This document shows positions 1-8,647 of a stretch of DNA of 59,511 nucleotides, one piece after another; position 1 is the first letter of the stretch, and every line of letters begins with the position of its first letter. Below the pieces are notes generated by a model that saw nothing but the letters and a program-made list of their open reading frames with translations, did not search any database and had not been told where the DNA came from. The stretch spans positions 1 through 59,511 of the forward strand of contig NZ_JACAEH010000006.1 in the NCBI RefSeq assembly GCF_013388945.1, written 5' to 3'. Position numbers and translations under genes: made by a program. The stretch comes from Nitrososphaera sp. (GTDB lineage Archaea; Thermoproteota; Nitrososphaeria; Nitrososphaerales; Nitrososphaeraceae).

Positions 1-700
<700 letters not shown>

Positions 701-710
701 AACGCACTTG

Positions 711-738
711 AACCGGATTGCTCCATGCAACCGGTTTT
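711..738 (+). terminator. Hairpin and T-run after the 23S rRNA
   Basis: AACCGG (711-716) pairs with CCGGTT (731-736). An inner TTGC/GCAA stem and one bulged A enlarge it, the loop is TCCAT, and TTTT begins at 735. It sits about 10 bases after the likely 23S end. It may be a terminator or part of a processing structure. A second possible pairing, CACCAAC near 690 with GTTGGTG near 740, would enclose it. The remaining bases to 912 show no gene. Confidence 0.5.
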
Positions 739-912
739 AGTTGGTGGATAGCCATCGGCACCGTTGCCATGGACGCATCTATACAGCCTCGGAACACGCA
801 AAGAACGCGTGAAGCCACTGTTGCGGCGATGTTTTCTGCTATCCTGTGCACGGCGGTCGCGTTTTCCTTTTTTCTCAAACTATTAATCCCGGCTAGCGGG
901 CGCTACTCTGTT

Positions 913-1884
913 TTGGAAATAGTGTGCATGTCCCACAAGGAAGACGTCGACGGCATAGTGTCGGCGGCCCTTGTAAAAGCGGCGTTTAACGCGACTACGA
1001 TAATACTGTCAGACTACCCGTCGCTCATCCCCAGGCTTGAGAGGCTTGCAGAGAGAAAGATAGGCAAGCTGTTTGTGTGCGACCTCGGGCTTTCCAAGAG
1101 AAACGAGGAGAAATTTGCAGAGATACTCGGCAGGATAGCCAAGGACGCTGATGTTACTTACATCGACCACCACGACATATCGCCTGCCATCAAAAAAGCG
1201 CTGAAAAAGTCAGGCGTGAAACTCGTGCACACGATAAAAGAATGTACGAGCGTGCAGGTGTACAGCAAGTACAAAGCCAAGCTGCCGGCGCACGCCGCGT
1301 TTTTGGCGGCCATGGGCGCGCTCACAGACTACATGGAGGCAAAACCAAAGGCAAAGCTGCTGGTCCCGCGCTACGACAGGCAGTTTCTCATGCTAGAGGC
1401 AACTGCAACGTCTTATATGATATCTGCAAGCCAGAAGGACGACGAGTTTTTGTTCAGGATTGTCGACACCCTTTCCAGGATGAAATACCCGCACGACGTC
1501 AAGGAAGGATTTGAGCGCGCAGAAAAGTATGCCAGAAAGGTGGCAAACGCTGTCGACACCATCCAGGGAAGCATTGTTACTTTGCAGAACCTTGCGCACG
1601 CACCAAGCACCGTCGACCTGTCGTCTAGCATGGTGGTGAATTTCGTGCTTGGATCATCCGGCAAGCCGGCTGCGATGGTCTACAAGCTGAAGGAGGACAT
1701 TGGCTCGTACGTGGTCTCTATACGCGGGTCGAAAAAGTGCAAGGTGCACCTTGGCAGGCTCGTCAACGAGATAACGACGGAGCTTGGGGGAAGTGGCGGC
1801 GGCCACGACAAGGCTTCCGGCGCAGTGGTGCCAAAGGCCAGGCTGGACGAGTTCATCAAGATTCTCGACTCCAAGATAGCCTAG
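913..1884 (+). CDS. DHH family phosphoesterase (DHH + DHHA1)
   Basis: About 323 residues. The N-terminal SHKEDVDG (near residue 7) and the YIDHHD motif (near residue 82) are the metal-binding signatures of the DHH superfamily. The C-terminal GGSGGGHDKASG is the glycine-rich DHHA1 substrate-binding motif. Relatives are RecJ-like nucleases and nanoRNA or cyclic-dinucleotide phosphodiesterases; the exact substrate cannot be read here. I chose the TTG at 913. It restores the first beta strand, and a TATA-like AAACTATTAA at 878-887 lies about 28 bp upstream, which fits a leaderless message. An ATG at 928 would cut into the first motif strand. The stop shares CTAG with the convergent RidA gene. Confidence 0.85.
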   Translation: MEIVCMSHKEDVDGIVSAALVKAAFNATTIILSDYPSLIPRLERLAERKIGKLFVCDLGLSKRNEEKFAEILGRIAKDADVTYIDHHDISPAIKKALKKSGVKLVHTIKECTSVQVYSKYKAKLPAHAAFLAAMGALTDYMEAKPKAKLLVPRYDRQFLMLEATATSYMISASQKDDEFLFRIVDTLSRMKYPHDVKEGFERAEKYARKVANAVDTIQGSIVTLQNLAHAPSTVDLSSSMVVNFVLGSSGKPAAMVYKLKEDIGSYVVSIRGSKKCKVHLGRLVNEITTELGGSGGGHDKASGAVVPKARLDEFIKILDSKIA

Positions 1885-2333
1885 ATTTCCACGATAAACT
1901 CTACTTCGACTGCGCTCTGGAGCGGCAGGCTGCCGACGCCGACTGCGGCCCTGGCGTGCTTGCCTTTCTCGCCAAACACCTGCACCAGAAGGTCCGACGC
2001 GCCGTTTATGACCTTGGGCTGGTCCGCAAACGACGGCTCGCAGTTGACAAACCCTGTCACTTTAACGACGCGCTTTATCCTGTCAAGGCTTCCAAGCGCC
2101 GCTTTGAGCTGCGCAAGCGCGTTTATTGTGCACAGCTTGGCGGCTTCCTGGCCCGTCTCTACGGGCAGGTCCTTGCCCACCTTGCCCCTGAACTTTACCT
2201 GGCCTGCTTCAAGCGGTATCTGGCCGGCCACAAACGCCAGGTTGCCTGAGATGACGACAGGCACGTACGAGCCTGCAGGAGCTGGAGGCGACGGCAGGGC
2301 GATGCCAAGCGAGGACAGCTTTTCTTCTATCAT
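1881..2333 (-). CDS. RidA/YjgF family enamine/imine deaminase
   Basis: 150 residues, typical of the RidA (YjgF/YER057c/UK114) family. These trimeric enzymes hydrolyse reactive enamine/imine intermediates released by PLP enzymes to ketoacids and ammonia. Family features visible are the GQIPL stretch near residue 37, INALAQLKAALGSLD near 90, and a VGVGSLPLQSAVEVEF-type C-terminus where the active-site region lies. The usual catalytic arginine (VRVAVG-type motif) appears shifted (HARAAVGVGS), so activity is not certain. A TATA-like element about 25 bp upstream of the ATG suggests a leaderless transcript. A PLP aminotransferase is encoded nearby (2892-4220), a plausible source of substrates. Confidence 0.85.
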   Translation of the reverse strand: MIEEKLSSLGIALPSPPAPAGSYVPVVISGNLAFVAGQIPLEAGQVKFRGKVGKDLPVETGQEAAKLCTINALAQLKAALGSLDRIKRVVKVTGFVNCEPSFADQPKVINGASDLLVQVFGEKGKHARAAVGVGSLPLQSAVEVEFIVEI

Positions 2334-2415
2334 TGCGCCTTATCCCCAACCGCAGTTATTTTACTGTTAAAAAGCGAATGCTTTTAAAATGCCTCATTTC
2401 CATTTAGGGGTGGCA

Positions 2416-2670
2416 ATGTGCGCTCATCACGACAAGCCATCTAGCGGATACCAGATGACCGGCGTTGCGTGGTCTGTACTTGTGATGGGCGTTTCGCTTG
2501 CAATCATTTTCCTGCTCTGGATGTGGTTTGGCTACATCGGCCCCAAGTTCTCTGACGAGGTGCTCATCGAGCAGCAGGCAGCCCTGAGAGAGCAGTACGG
2601 CTTTGAGCCGCTTCCTGCAATAACTCCAGAAGAAGCGCAGATACCGCCTTCGCTTCGGAACCTAAAGTAG
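2416..2670 (+). CDS. Small single-span membrane protein
   Basis: 84 residues. A cytoplasmic-looking N-terminus with a CAHH motif precedes one strong transmembrane segment (about residues 15-38, VAWSVLVMGVSLAIIFLLWMW). A soluble acidic tail with PAITPEEAQIPPSLRNLK follows. The start at 2416 is preferred over 2389 because AGGGGTGG lies just before it and a TTTTAAAA box sits at 2382-2389. I do not recognise a characterised family. The size and topology recall small accessory subunits of membrane complexes, but that is only a resemblance. The 3' end overlaps by nine bases with a convergent tiny zinc-binding gene. Confidence 0.65.
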   Translation: MCAHHDKPSSGYQMTGVAWSVLVMGVSLAIIFLLWMWFGYIGPKFSDEVLIEQQAALREQYGFEPLPAITPEEAQIPPSLRNLK

Positions 2671-2820
2671 GTCCTCGTCTATAGTTTCAATCTTGTCCAC
2701 GTACTGATTGCAGTCGCAGCCAGGCACGGAGCACCTTCCCACCCTGAGCAGAGAATCAGAAGCTGTCGAGTCGGTGTGCGCCTGGTGGGTGTGGTGGCAC
2801 CTTATGCAGTTCATCGCCAT
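2662..2820 (-). CDS. 52-residue cysteine/histidine-rich protein
   Basis: A small gene beginning MAMNCIRCHHTH and containing RCSVPGCDC, so CxxC plus CxxxC-x-C with several histidines. This is a plausible zinc or metal-binding module. The remaining residues are polar and acidic (KIETIDEDLL at the end). It fills the gap between the small membrane protein, with which it converges (nine-base overlap), and the divergent aminotransferase. The uninterrupted frame with a metal-binding pattern in an otherwise unexplained gap argues that it is real. I do not recognise a named family. Confidence 0.6.
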   Translation of the reverse strand: MAMNCIRCHHTHQAHTDSTASDSLLRVGRCSVPGCDCNQYVDKIETIDEDLL

Positions 2821-2891
2821 ATCAGAAAGTGTCTGGGCAAATAAACGCAGCGAAACAAAGGCTTATACGTAATTTCCATACGCAACTTGCC

Positions 2892-4220
2892 GTGGAATAT
2901 GGCGATTACCTGAGGCGCTACGTGAGCAGGACTTCCAAGTCGAGGCGCCTCTTTTTGCGCGCGCAAAAGCTGTTTCCAGGAGGCATCAGCCACAACATCA
3001 GGTATTTCGAGCCGTACCCGTTCTTTGCAACAGGCGCAAGGGGCAAGCAGCTGCGCGACGCCGACGGCAACACCTATACGGACTACTGGATGGGCCACTG
3101 GGCTCTCATCCTCGGGCACTCGCCTGCTCCGGTTGCAGGCGCTCTTTCAAGGCAGGTGAAAAACGGCACGCTTTACGGCGTCACAAACGACGCATCAGTC
3201 GAGCTTGGAGAGGCAATACAAAAGATAATGCCTGCCGCAGAGAGCATGCGCTTTTGCAGCACGGGCTCGGAGGCCACGATGTACGCAGTCAGGCTTGCAA
3301 GGGCGAAGACAGGAAGGCGCGTGATTGCAAAGGCCATCGGCGGATGGCACGGTTTCAATACGACATTAATGCAGACGGTAAACTATCCGTTTGAGGCAGA
3401 GGAAGGGCCCGGCCTCGTGCAGGACGAGGAACAATATGTGGAGTCGATACCGTTCAACGACCTTGAAGGCTCGCTCAAGGTGCTTGAAAACATCAAGGAC
3501 GACCTTGCGTGCATCATAATAGAGCCTTTCCTTGGAGGGGCAGGCGGCATACCCCCTGTAGATGGGTACCTGAAAGGCCTGCAAGAGTTTGCCAAAAAGA
3601 ACGGCGCGCTCTTTATCCTAGACGAGATAGTGACTGGATTCAGGCTGTCGCTCAAGGGCGCAGCGCACAAGTACGGGCTAGAGCCCGACCTTTTCACTCT
3701 GGGCAAGATATGCGGCGGCGGCATGCCAATTGGCGTCGTCTGCGGAGACAGGGAAATAATGGCCCTTGCAGACCCGGTGGCAAGGCGCGACAAAGAAACA
3801 AGATGTGCGATTGGCGGAGGCACGTTTTCTGCAAACCCTGTCACGATGGTAGCCGGCAGGGCCACGCTTGACTTTCTTGCAAAGAACAGGCAGGTCTACG
3901 CCAAGATAGACAGGCTGGGTGAGATGGCGCGAAAAGGCCTGACAAAGATATTTGCGGACGCCAGGATACAGTGCCAGGTCACAGGCTCAAACTCGCTCTT
4001 TCTCACCCACTTTACAAAGAACAACGTGAAAGACGCGACAGACGTCGCAACATCTGACAGAGTGCTTTTGACAAAATACCACCTGGCGCTGATGGCAGAG
4101 CACGGCATATTCTTTTTGCCCACCAAGATGGGCGCCATTTCGTTTGCGCACGGAGAACCCGACGTCAAGAAACTGCTTGCAGCCACAGAGTCGCTCGTGC
4201 AGGCCGGGCTTTTTACGTAG
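2892..4220 (+). CDS. Class III aminotransferase, HemL-like
   Basis: About 442 residues, related to glutamate-1-semialdehyde 2,1-aminomutase. Visible family motifs are LFPGGISHNIR, GSEATMYAVRLARA (PLP phosphate site), a DEIVTGFR motif carrying the PLP-ring aspartate, TLGKICGGGMPIG with the Schiff-base lysine, and GTFSANP. The usual HemL HGHYHG-type loop is replaced by GWHGFN. The enzyme could therefore be a true aminomutase or a related beta-amino acid or other omega aminotransferase. I chose the GTG at 2892: CTTATACG at 2862-2869 is centred 26 bp upstream, giving a leaderless start. An in-frame ATG at 2829 would add 21 unconserved residues upstream of the box. Confidence 0.8.
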   Translation: MEYGDYLRRYVSRTSKSRRLFLRAQKLFPGGISHNIRYFEPYPFFATGARGKQLRDADGNTYTDYWMGHWALILGHSPAPVAGALSRQVKNGTLYGVTNDASVELGEAIQKIMPAAESMRFCSTGSEATMYAVRLARAKTGRRVIAKAIGGWHGFNTTLMQTVNYPFEAEEGPGLVQDEEQYVESIPFNDLEGSLKVLENIKDDLACIIIEPFLGGAGGIPPVDGYLKGLQEFAKKNGALFILDEIVTGFRLSLKGAAHKYGLEPDLFTLGKICGGGMPIGVVCGDREIMALADPVARRDKETRCAIGGGTFSANPVTMVAGRATLDFLAKNRQVYAKIDRLGEMARKGLTKIFADARIQCQVTGSNSLFLTHFTKNNVKDATDVATSDRVLLTKYHLALMAEHGIFFLPTKMGAISFAHGEPDVKKLLAATESLVQAGLFT

Positions 4221-4236
4221 CACTGCATTGCAGTGC
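4220..4236. promoter_or_regulatory. TGCA-W-TGCA palindrome, copy 1
   Basis: GCACTGCATTGCAGTGC is a perfect 8-1-8 palindrome. It starts on the last base of the aminotransferase stop codon and ends 18 bp before the ATG at 4255. Unlike other copies it seems to lie between a TATA-like CTTTTTACG (4209-4217) and the likely transcript start. Binding here could repress. It shares the TGCAWTGCA core with six other intergenic sites in the window. Confidence 0.6.
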
Positions 4237-4254
4237 AATCGCAAACCTTCTTAG

Positions 4255-4695
4255 ATGCCGGTGCGAAATACCGCCGTGAAAGACGGCCACGACGACCTTG
4301 TCAGGGACTATGGCACGGTGCTCAGGGAGTGCGCCATACTCATAGTCATATCGGGCATATTGTTTGGCTTTCTGCTCAACATAACTGTCAGCCCGCCAGA
4401 AAACCTCAGCACGGTCAACATGGTCGCCCTGCTGGTCGCCATGTTTTCCATAACCGTGGCAACGTCGTTCTTTGCCATGCCGGTCATCTACCACCACCTG
4501 CAGTACCCGTACACCGACATCGAAAAGTTCAAGATGAGGAGCCACAGGTTCATAATATTCGGGCTCGTGCCGACAGGAGTAACTCTGTACCTGGGCCTTG
4601 CAATAGCCCTGTCCTCGCTTCTTGGCGAGTTTGCCTTCGTGCCGGCCACGTTTCCCTTCATAATCGTGTATGCGCTGTTCCGCATGAGGAAATAG
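4255..4695 (+). CDS. DUF6328-type four-helix membrane protein
   Basis: 146 residues with four hydrophobic segments (about 27-47, 57-77, 98-122 and 124-142). A conserved-looking [23 protein letters not shown] loop lies between helices two and three. The pattern matches the DUF6328 family of integral membrane proteins, whose function is unknown. The ATG at 4255 is preceded by a near-perfect palindrome (4220-4236), suggesting dedicated control. It is transcribed in the same direction as the aminotransferase upstream and the ribosomal genes downstream; the latter have their own TATA-like box at 4702-4709. Confidence 0.7.
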   Translation: MPVRNTAVKDGHDDLVRDYGTVLRECAILIVISGILFGFLLNITVSPPENLSTVNMVALLVAMFSITVATSFFAMPVIYHHLQYPYTDIEKFKMRSHRFIIFGLVPTGVTLYLGLAIALSSLLGEFAFVPATFPFIIVYALFRMRK

Positions 4696-4738
4696 CCCAA
4701 CACTTAAAAGGCGGATAAAAATCATCCATGAAACGTAC

Positions 4739-4897
4739 ATGGCCGCGCGCAAGAACACGTCGCGCAAGAAGCGACTGATGAAAAAGACCAGGCAGAACCA
4801 GCCGGTTCCGGCGTGGATTATCATCAGGACAAAGAGGAAGGTCAGGACCAACCCCAAGCGCAGGATATGGCGCAGGTCTGACGTGAACGTCGGCTAG
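4739..4897 (+). CDS. rpl39e: 50S ribosomal protein L39e
   Basis: 52 residues, extremely basic, matching the archaeal/eukaryotic L39e family over its whole length (start [11 protein letters not shown], a [20 protein letters not shown] core and [12 protein letters not shown] end). L39e lines the peptide exit tunnel of the large subunit. A CTTAAAAG box at 4703-4710 lies about 30 bp upstream of the ATG. Eight bases separate its stop from the L31e start, so the two form the L39e-L31e operon common in archaea. Confidence 0.95.
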   Translation: MAARKNTSRKKRLMKKTRQNQPVPAWIIIRTKRKVRTNPKRRIWRRSDVNVG

Positions 4898-4905
4898 GTG
4901 ATAGT

Positions 4906-5289
4906 ATGTCAGTAGAAGAGAACCTTACACGCGTTTACACCATCAACCTCGGAAGGGCATGGATAACTCCAGAGCACAAGAGGACCGACAGGGTGATAAA
5001 CATCATCCGCGAATTCGCTGAAAAGCACATGAAGTCAAGCGACATCAAGCTTGACCAGGACCTGAACAGGCAGGTCTGGAGCAGGGGCAAGACAAACCCG
5101 CCGAGGAAGGTCAGGGTAAAGATGGTAAAAGACGAGGACGACGTGGTGACAGTCTCGCTTTACGAGGAGCCCGTCGAGTCTGCGCCGGCAGCAGAAGAAA
5201 AGCCGGCTGAAGCAAAGGCAGAGGCCCCGTCTGAAAAACCTGCAGAGGTCGAGGCAAAAGCCGAGACCAAAGAACCAAAGGCAGACTAG
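4906..5289 (+). CDS. rpl31e: 50S ribosomal protein L31e with acidic C-terminal tail
   Basis: 127 residues. Residues 1-88 are a standard L31e (TRVYTINLGRAW, RTDRVINIIREFAEKHMK, VWSRGKTNPPRKVRVK), a large-subunit protein near the tunnel exit. A 35-40 residue extension rich in Ala, Glu, Lys and Pro follows. It is absent from the shorter L31e of many archaea and is likely disordered. GGTGAT upstream of the ATG can serve as a ribosome binding site, as expected for the second gene of an operon. The stop overlaps that of the convergent LGFP protein in one CTAG. Confidence 0.93.
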   Translation: MSVEENLTRVYTINLGRAWITPEHKRTDRVINIIREFAEKHMKSSDIKLDQDLNRQVWSRGKTNPPRKVRVKMVKDEDDVVTVSLYEEPVESAPAAEEKPAEAKAEAPSEKPAEVEAKAETKEPKAD

Positions 5290-7094
5290 TGGACCGTCCA
5301 GTCCACCCAGTACTCGTATTCTCCGCCGTGGCCCCACGTGTCCCAGTAAAAGTCAGGGCTGTCATAAGTTCCGCCTTCAAACAGCGCGCCGGGACCCGGC
5401 ACCTGGACCGTGAGCGTCGAGGGCGTGAACAGGTCGTCGTTCCACCAGTCCCTCATCTCGTTGAATATCTTGTCGACGATGTACGCGCCTATCTCGCCGG
5501 CGATGTACCCTATGATGAGCCCGCCGACTCCCGGCGAGACCCCCTGCCCGCCGACCATCGCCGCTTCTTTGACCTTCTGCTTGACGTACGGCTCTAGCTT
5601 GTCAGCCATCTTGTTCAGAAATTCCGTGTAGCCGCCGCTGTCGACTTCGACCAGGACGAGCGTCGCGATGAAGGTCTTGGGCCATATCCCGTCTGTCTGG
5701 TTCAGGTCAAGCTCGTAGATCACCTTGCCCTCCCAGTCAGACCAGTTTCCGTCGTCGTAGTAGCCGCCGAGATCTTTTTTGTTTATCTTCTTGACGTTGC
5801 CGTATGTGTCTACCAGAGTGCCGCCTATCGCCATCTCGTCCTCGCCGTACTCGTTGCCCCCGACGCCGTTTGTCTCGTCGATGCAGTGCAGCTTTATCAT
5901 CCGGAGCGAGAGCTTGCTGACAGGGTCGGGGCTTCCAAGGTACGCGCCGACGTCCGGGTGCCACCTTACTGTTCCGCCCTGAAACTTGCTGTACTTGCCC
6001 TTGCCGTCCGGCGCGTCCATCTCGTCTGTCACAGGATAGCCCAGGAAACTCTGCTCCCAGCCGGCGTTTTTCCAGAACTCCCTTATTGCGCCGTGTACTT
6101 CGTGGGCTCCTGTCTTCCAGCTGAAATAGATGGAGCCGTTCTGGAAGTGGTTGTACCGGCCAATCCCGTCAGGCGTCGTCAGCTCGTCGGTGACGGGATA
6201 TCCCAGGAAACTTTTTTCCCAGCCAAGGCTCTTCCATTTCTGCCTTATCCCGCCGTGCACTTCAAACGCGCCAAGGTTGGGGTGCCAGTATATCGAGCCT
6301 TCTGCAAATATCCCCTTCTTGAAGTGGTTGTACCGGCCCTTGCCGTCCGGCGTCTTCATCTCGTCGGTTGTTGGGTAGCCAAGCACTCCCTGCTCCCAGC
6401 CCGTCGCCTTCCACTTTTCCTTTATTGCCCCGTGCACCTCGTGCGCCCCGTACTTGGGGTGCCAGTAGATAGAGCCGTTCTTGTAATGTCGATAGCGTCC
6501 CTGCCCGTCAGGCGCCCAGTGCTCCTCGGAAACGGGCGGGCCGAGAAACCCCTTTTCGCCTCCAAGCTCTTTGTACTTTTTTGTTATCGCCTGGAGCTTT
6601 TCGTATTCCTTGACTGCTGCCGCCACGTCGGCCACGCCGGACTCTTCAAGCGTCATGGCAGACATTGCCGCGCTGACAACGCCTGCGCGGCTAGAGCCCC
6701 CGTTTGCAGAGCGCAGCCTGACCGCGCTAAGCGAGCGGTAATAGCCCGCAAGGCCGTCCATCGACACGCCCCTGCGCGCCTTTGGCAGTTTTGCTACCTG
6801 GGTTTGCACAGGCACGCTCGAAGCTAGGTTCACGGCTGCAAGCCTGCCGTAGTAGGCCCTTCGCCATGATTGTGTCGACTTGATCCTGTGCATCACCTTT
6901 GTCCGGGCGGCCTGTTGCTTGTACGCATGAAGCTCTTTGAACCTTGCAAGAAAGAGCCGCTCAAACGAGTCGCCTCGCGCAAGAGGGTAGGCCTTTGGCT
7001 CAAAGTGGTGCGCCACTGCCTTGTCCATTGCAAGCTGCAAAGTCTTGAAGACCTCGTCGGCTATAGCCTTGACCTGCGGGTTTCGGATAACCAC
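5286..7094 (-). CDS. LGFP-repeat protein
   Basis: About 602 residues from a GTG at 7094. The middle third (about residues 190-405) has four LGFP-type repeats of roughly 50 residues, each with FLGxPxTDE, PDGxGRYxHFxxGSIYWHP and GAxEVHGxIxxKW. The C-terminal 200 residues contain a glycine-rich hydrophobic stretch (GVGGLIIGYIAGEIGAYIVDKI) and a Trp/Tyr-rich end. LGFP repeats are best known from bacterial cell-envelope proteins. No signal peptide is visible with this start. The start is uncertain: a longer frame reaches 7253, but the TATA-like box at about 7108-7117 favours 7094. The specific role is unknown. Confidence 0.75.
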   Translation of the reverse strand: MVIRNPQVKAIADEVFKTLQLAMDKAVAHHFEPKAYPLARGDSFERLFLARFKELHAYKQQAARTKVMHRIKSTQSWRRAYYGRLAAVNLASSVPVQTQVAKLPKARRGVSMDGLAGYYRSLSAVRLRSANGGSSRAGVVSAAMSAMTLEESGVADVAAAVKEYEKLQAITKKYKELGGEKGFLGPPVSEEHWAPDGQGRYRHYKNGSIYWHPKYGAHEVHGAIKEKWKATGWEQGVLGYPTTDEMKTPDGKGRYNHFKKGIFAEGSIYWHPNLGAFEVHGGIRQKWKSLGWEKSFLGYPVTDELTTPDGIGRYNHFQNGSIYFSWKTGAHEVHGAIREFWKNAGWEQSFLGYPVTDEMDAPDGKGKYSKFQGGTVRWHPDVGAYLGSPDPVSKLSLRMIKLHCIDETNGVGGNEYGEDEMAIGGTLVDTYGNVKKINKKDLGGYYDDGNWSDWEGKVIYELDLNQTDGIWPKTFIATLVLVEVDSGGYTEFLNKMADKLEPYVKQKVKEAAMVGGQGVSPGVGGLIIGYIAGEIGAYIVDKIFNEMRDWWNDDLFTPSTLTVQVPGPGALFEGGTYDSPDFYWDTWGHGGEYEYWVDWTVH

Positions 7095-7245
7095 CCCTTG
7101 CGAGATGCTTATAGTATTCACGGCTCGTAAACAAGTTGCAGAATATTTATCCAGAACAGATTTTGCTTCTATGAAAAATCTGCTGCCTAATGTTGCAGAA
7201 CAATTGTCAGAAAATTTAAAACAGGTGCGCGCGATTGCTTTTCGC

Positions 7246-7389
7246 ATGCCCATGGACGTCTGCCCTATCTGCTACAAGTTTTTGCAGAGCATCTACGACA
7301 GGAAAAAGATGAGAGAGGTAAGGCTTGACGAAAACAAACCGTGCATGAGCAGCTACCACAAAAAGCTGACAGATTCTTTCAAGTCTTGA
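7246..7389 (+). CDS. Small CPxC protein, 47 residues
   Basis: Starts MPMDVCPICYKF, and a third cysteine (KPCMSSYHKK) lies later. It is otherwise basic and polar, so one CxxC knuckle plus Cys/His could bind zinc. The AT-rich AAATTTAAAA at 7213-7222 lies about 28 bp upstream of the ATG, supporting a leaderless start. An in-frame extension upstream to 7021 runs through the LGFP gene's 5' end and is not credible. It converges with the next zinc-ribbon ORF (11-base overlap). No known family recognised. Confidence 0.5.
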   Translation: MPMDVCPICYKFLQSIYDRKKMREVRLDENKPCMSSYHKKLTDSFKS

Positions 7390-7561
7390 AGTGGCATATC
7401 TCGCACTTTTCAAACACGGTGCCGTCAAGGTGGTCAAAGTGCGCGCCGCAGTCCCGGCAGGTGTGGTGAATGTCGGTGTAGCCGTCAGGCGCGGTGAAGC
7501 TGTTGCCGGTCAGCTTTTGGCTCTTGCAAACTATGCACCGGCAGCCGCAGGCGATCTCCAA
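7379..7561 (-). CDS. Small zinc-ribbon protein, 60 residues
   Basis: Contains CGCRCIVCKSQ, HHTCRDCGAHFDHLDG and KCEICHFKT, that is several CxxC knuckles with histidines, typical of a compact zinc ribbon. The start is TTG at 7561. A TTATTATAAC box (7582-7592) is centred 26 bp upstream and overlaps the end of the FtsZ-like gene, so the gene has its own leaderless promoter. The role may be nucleic-acid binding or protein contact, which cannot be told from the sequence. Confidence 0.65.
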   Translation of the reverse strand: MEIACGCRCIVCKSQKLTGNSFTAPDGYTDIHHTCRDCGAHFDHLDGTVFEKCEICHFKT

Positions 7562-7593
7562 CGCCGGTTGCTTGCAGGTTTTGTTATAATAAC

Positions 7594-8553
7594 CTATTCG
7601 ATTACCGGGATTGCCAGCTGGATTTCCGGCGCCGAGTCGGGCTCTTCCCAGTCAAGGTGGCTTTCCATCGGGATGATGTCGCCAAGCGGGTCGTAGGCGT
7701 CAAAGCGCGTCTTTTGCGGTGCAGACGCCACGAGGCTGACCCTGACTCCGTCGCCAGCCGGAAGCGACGACATTGCCACTTCAGTCGTGCCCTCTTCCTT
7801 GAATATGCCTCTTGCACAAGACACGAGCTGGTTGAGAGCCGATATCGGGAGCTTGTCGCCGCCCATGACATAAAGAACCGTGCGCTTTATCGCGTCGGTC
7901 CCTGCCACGTCCTGGTAGAGCATCGAGACAGAGTCCCTCAGAGAAGTTTCAGAGTCGCCGGGCTTGCTCGTGCACAGTATGTTCATGTCCGGCCTTGCAC
8001 CCTGCGACGAGAGCGACGAGACGACGCCTATGATGGCGCTGTTTGTGAGGGAGTAGCATTCCTCCTTTGAGAGATCGGAATTGTTGTCCAAGAACGCGTC
8101 GTTGTCCATGACGATGGTTGAATGAGACGATTCCCGGACGCGCCTTAAAGCCACGCCGGCGTTGAACAGTCGGTCTTTCTCAAAGCCAAAGGGCATCACT
8201 GCAAATGTAATGACGGTGTCTGCAGACTTTGCCAAGTTGCACACGATGGGCGCCATCGCCGCGCCGGCCCTGCCTGCCAGGTTTGCCATCACGATGACCG
8301 TGCTATAGCCTTCCATCTTGGCCCTCAGCTGGTCGGCCTTGCCCTGCGCAAAAGAGCGGAGCTTGAGAGTGGAAGGGTTGACGTACTTGCCCGAATTGAC
8401 AAACACCGAGTTCTCGTCTGCAAGGTCGCGCTTGTCGTTGCTCACGATGAGGCAGTCGCACTCGATTGCCTTTTTCGCTTCACGCGCAAGTTTTGCTCCG
8501 GCGCCGCCAATGCCCACGACTAGAATCGGACCTGAAATTTGAAGATCAGACAT
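7594..8553 (-). CDS. Divergent FtsZ-like (tubulin superfamily) protein
   Basis: 319 residues. The layout follows FtsZ: a T1-like GIGGAGAKLAREA near residue 14, IVSNDKRDL (T2), and NLAGRAGAAMAP at about 90. The last lies where FtsZ has its GGGTGTGxAP signature and is clearly degenerate. AVMPFGFEKDRLFNAGVALRRVRE and MDNDAFLD correspond to the region after it. The usual C-terminal interaction tail is replaced by an acidic end. Archaea of this group divide with the Cdv/ESCRT system and are known to carry an unusual FtsZ homologue, so a role other than a classical Z-ring is likely. GTPase activity is doubtful because of the altered signature. Confidence 0.75.
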   Translation of the reverse strand: MSDLQISGPILVVGIGGAGAKLAREAKKAIECDCLIVSNDKRDLADENSVFVNSGKYVNPSTLKLRSFAQGKADQLRAKMEGYSTVIVMANLAGRAGAAMAPIVCNLAKSADTVITFAVMPFGFEKDRLFNAGVALRRVRESSHSTIVMDNDAFLDNNSDLSKEECYSLTNSAIIGVVSSLSSQGARPDMNILCTSKPGDSETSLRDSVSMLYQDVAGTDAIKRTVLYVMGGDKLPISALNQLVSCARGIFKEEGTTEVAMSSLPAGDGVRVSLVASAPQKTRFDAYDPLGDIIPMESHLDWEEPDSAPEIQLAIPVIE

Positions 8554-8647
8554 GCTACCCGTACTCCCCCGTCGTCAGTAGCTGGCGAAAGTTAAAAAGC
8601 TTTGGAGGTAGGCTACAGGCCGCCAGTGGTTTAACAATTTTGAGCTC

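Noticed and set aside
4213-4857. Minus-strand 214-codon frame over the DUF6328 and L39e genes
   Set aside because: Antisense of two supported genes with no motif of its own.
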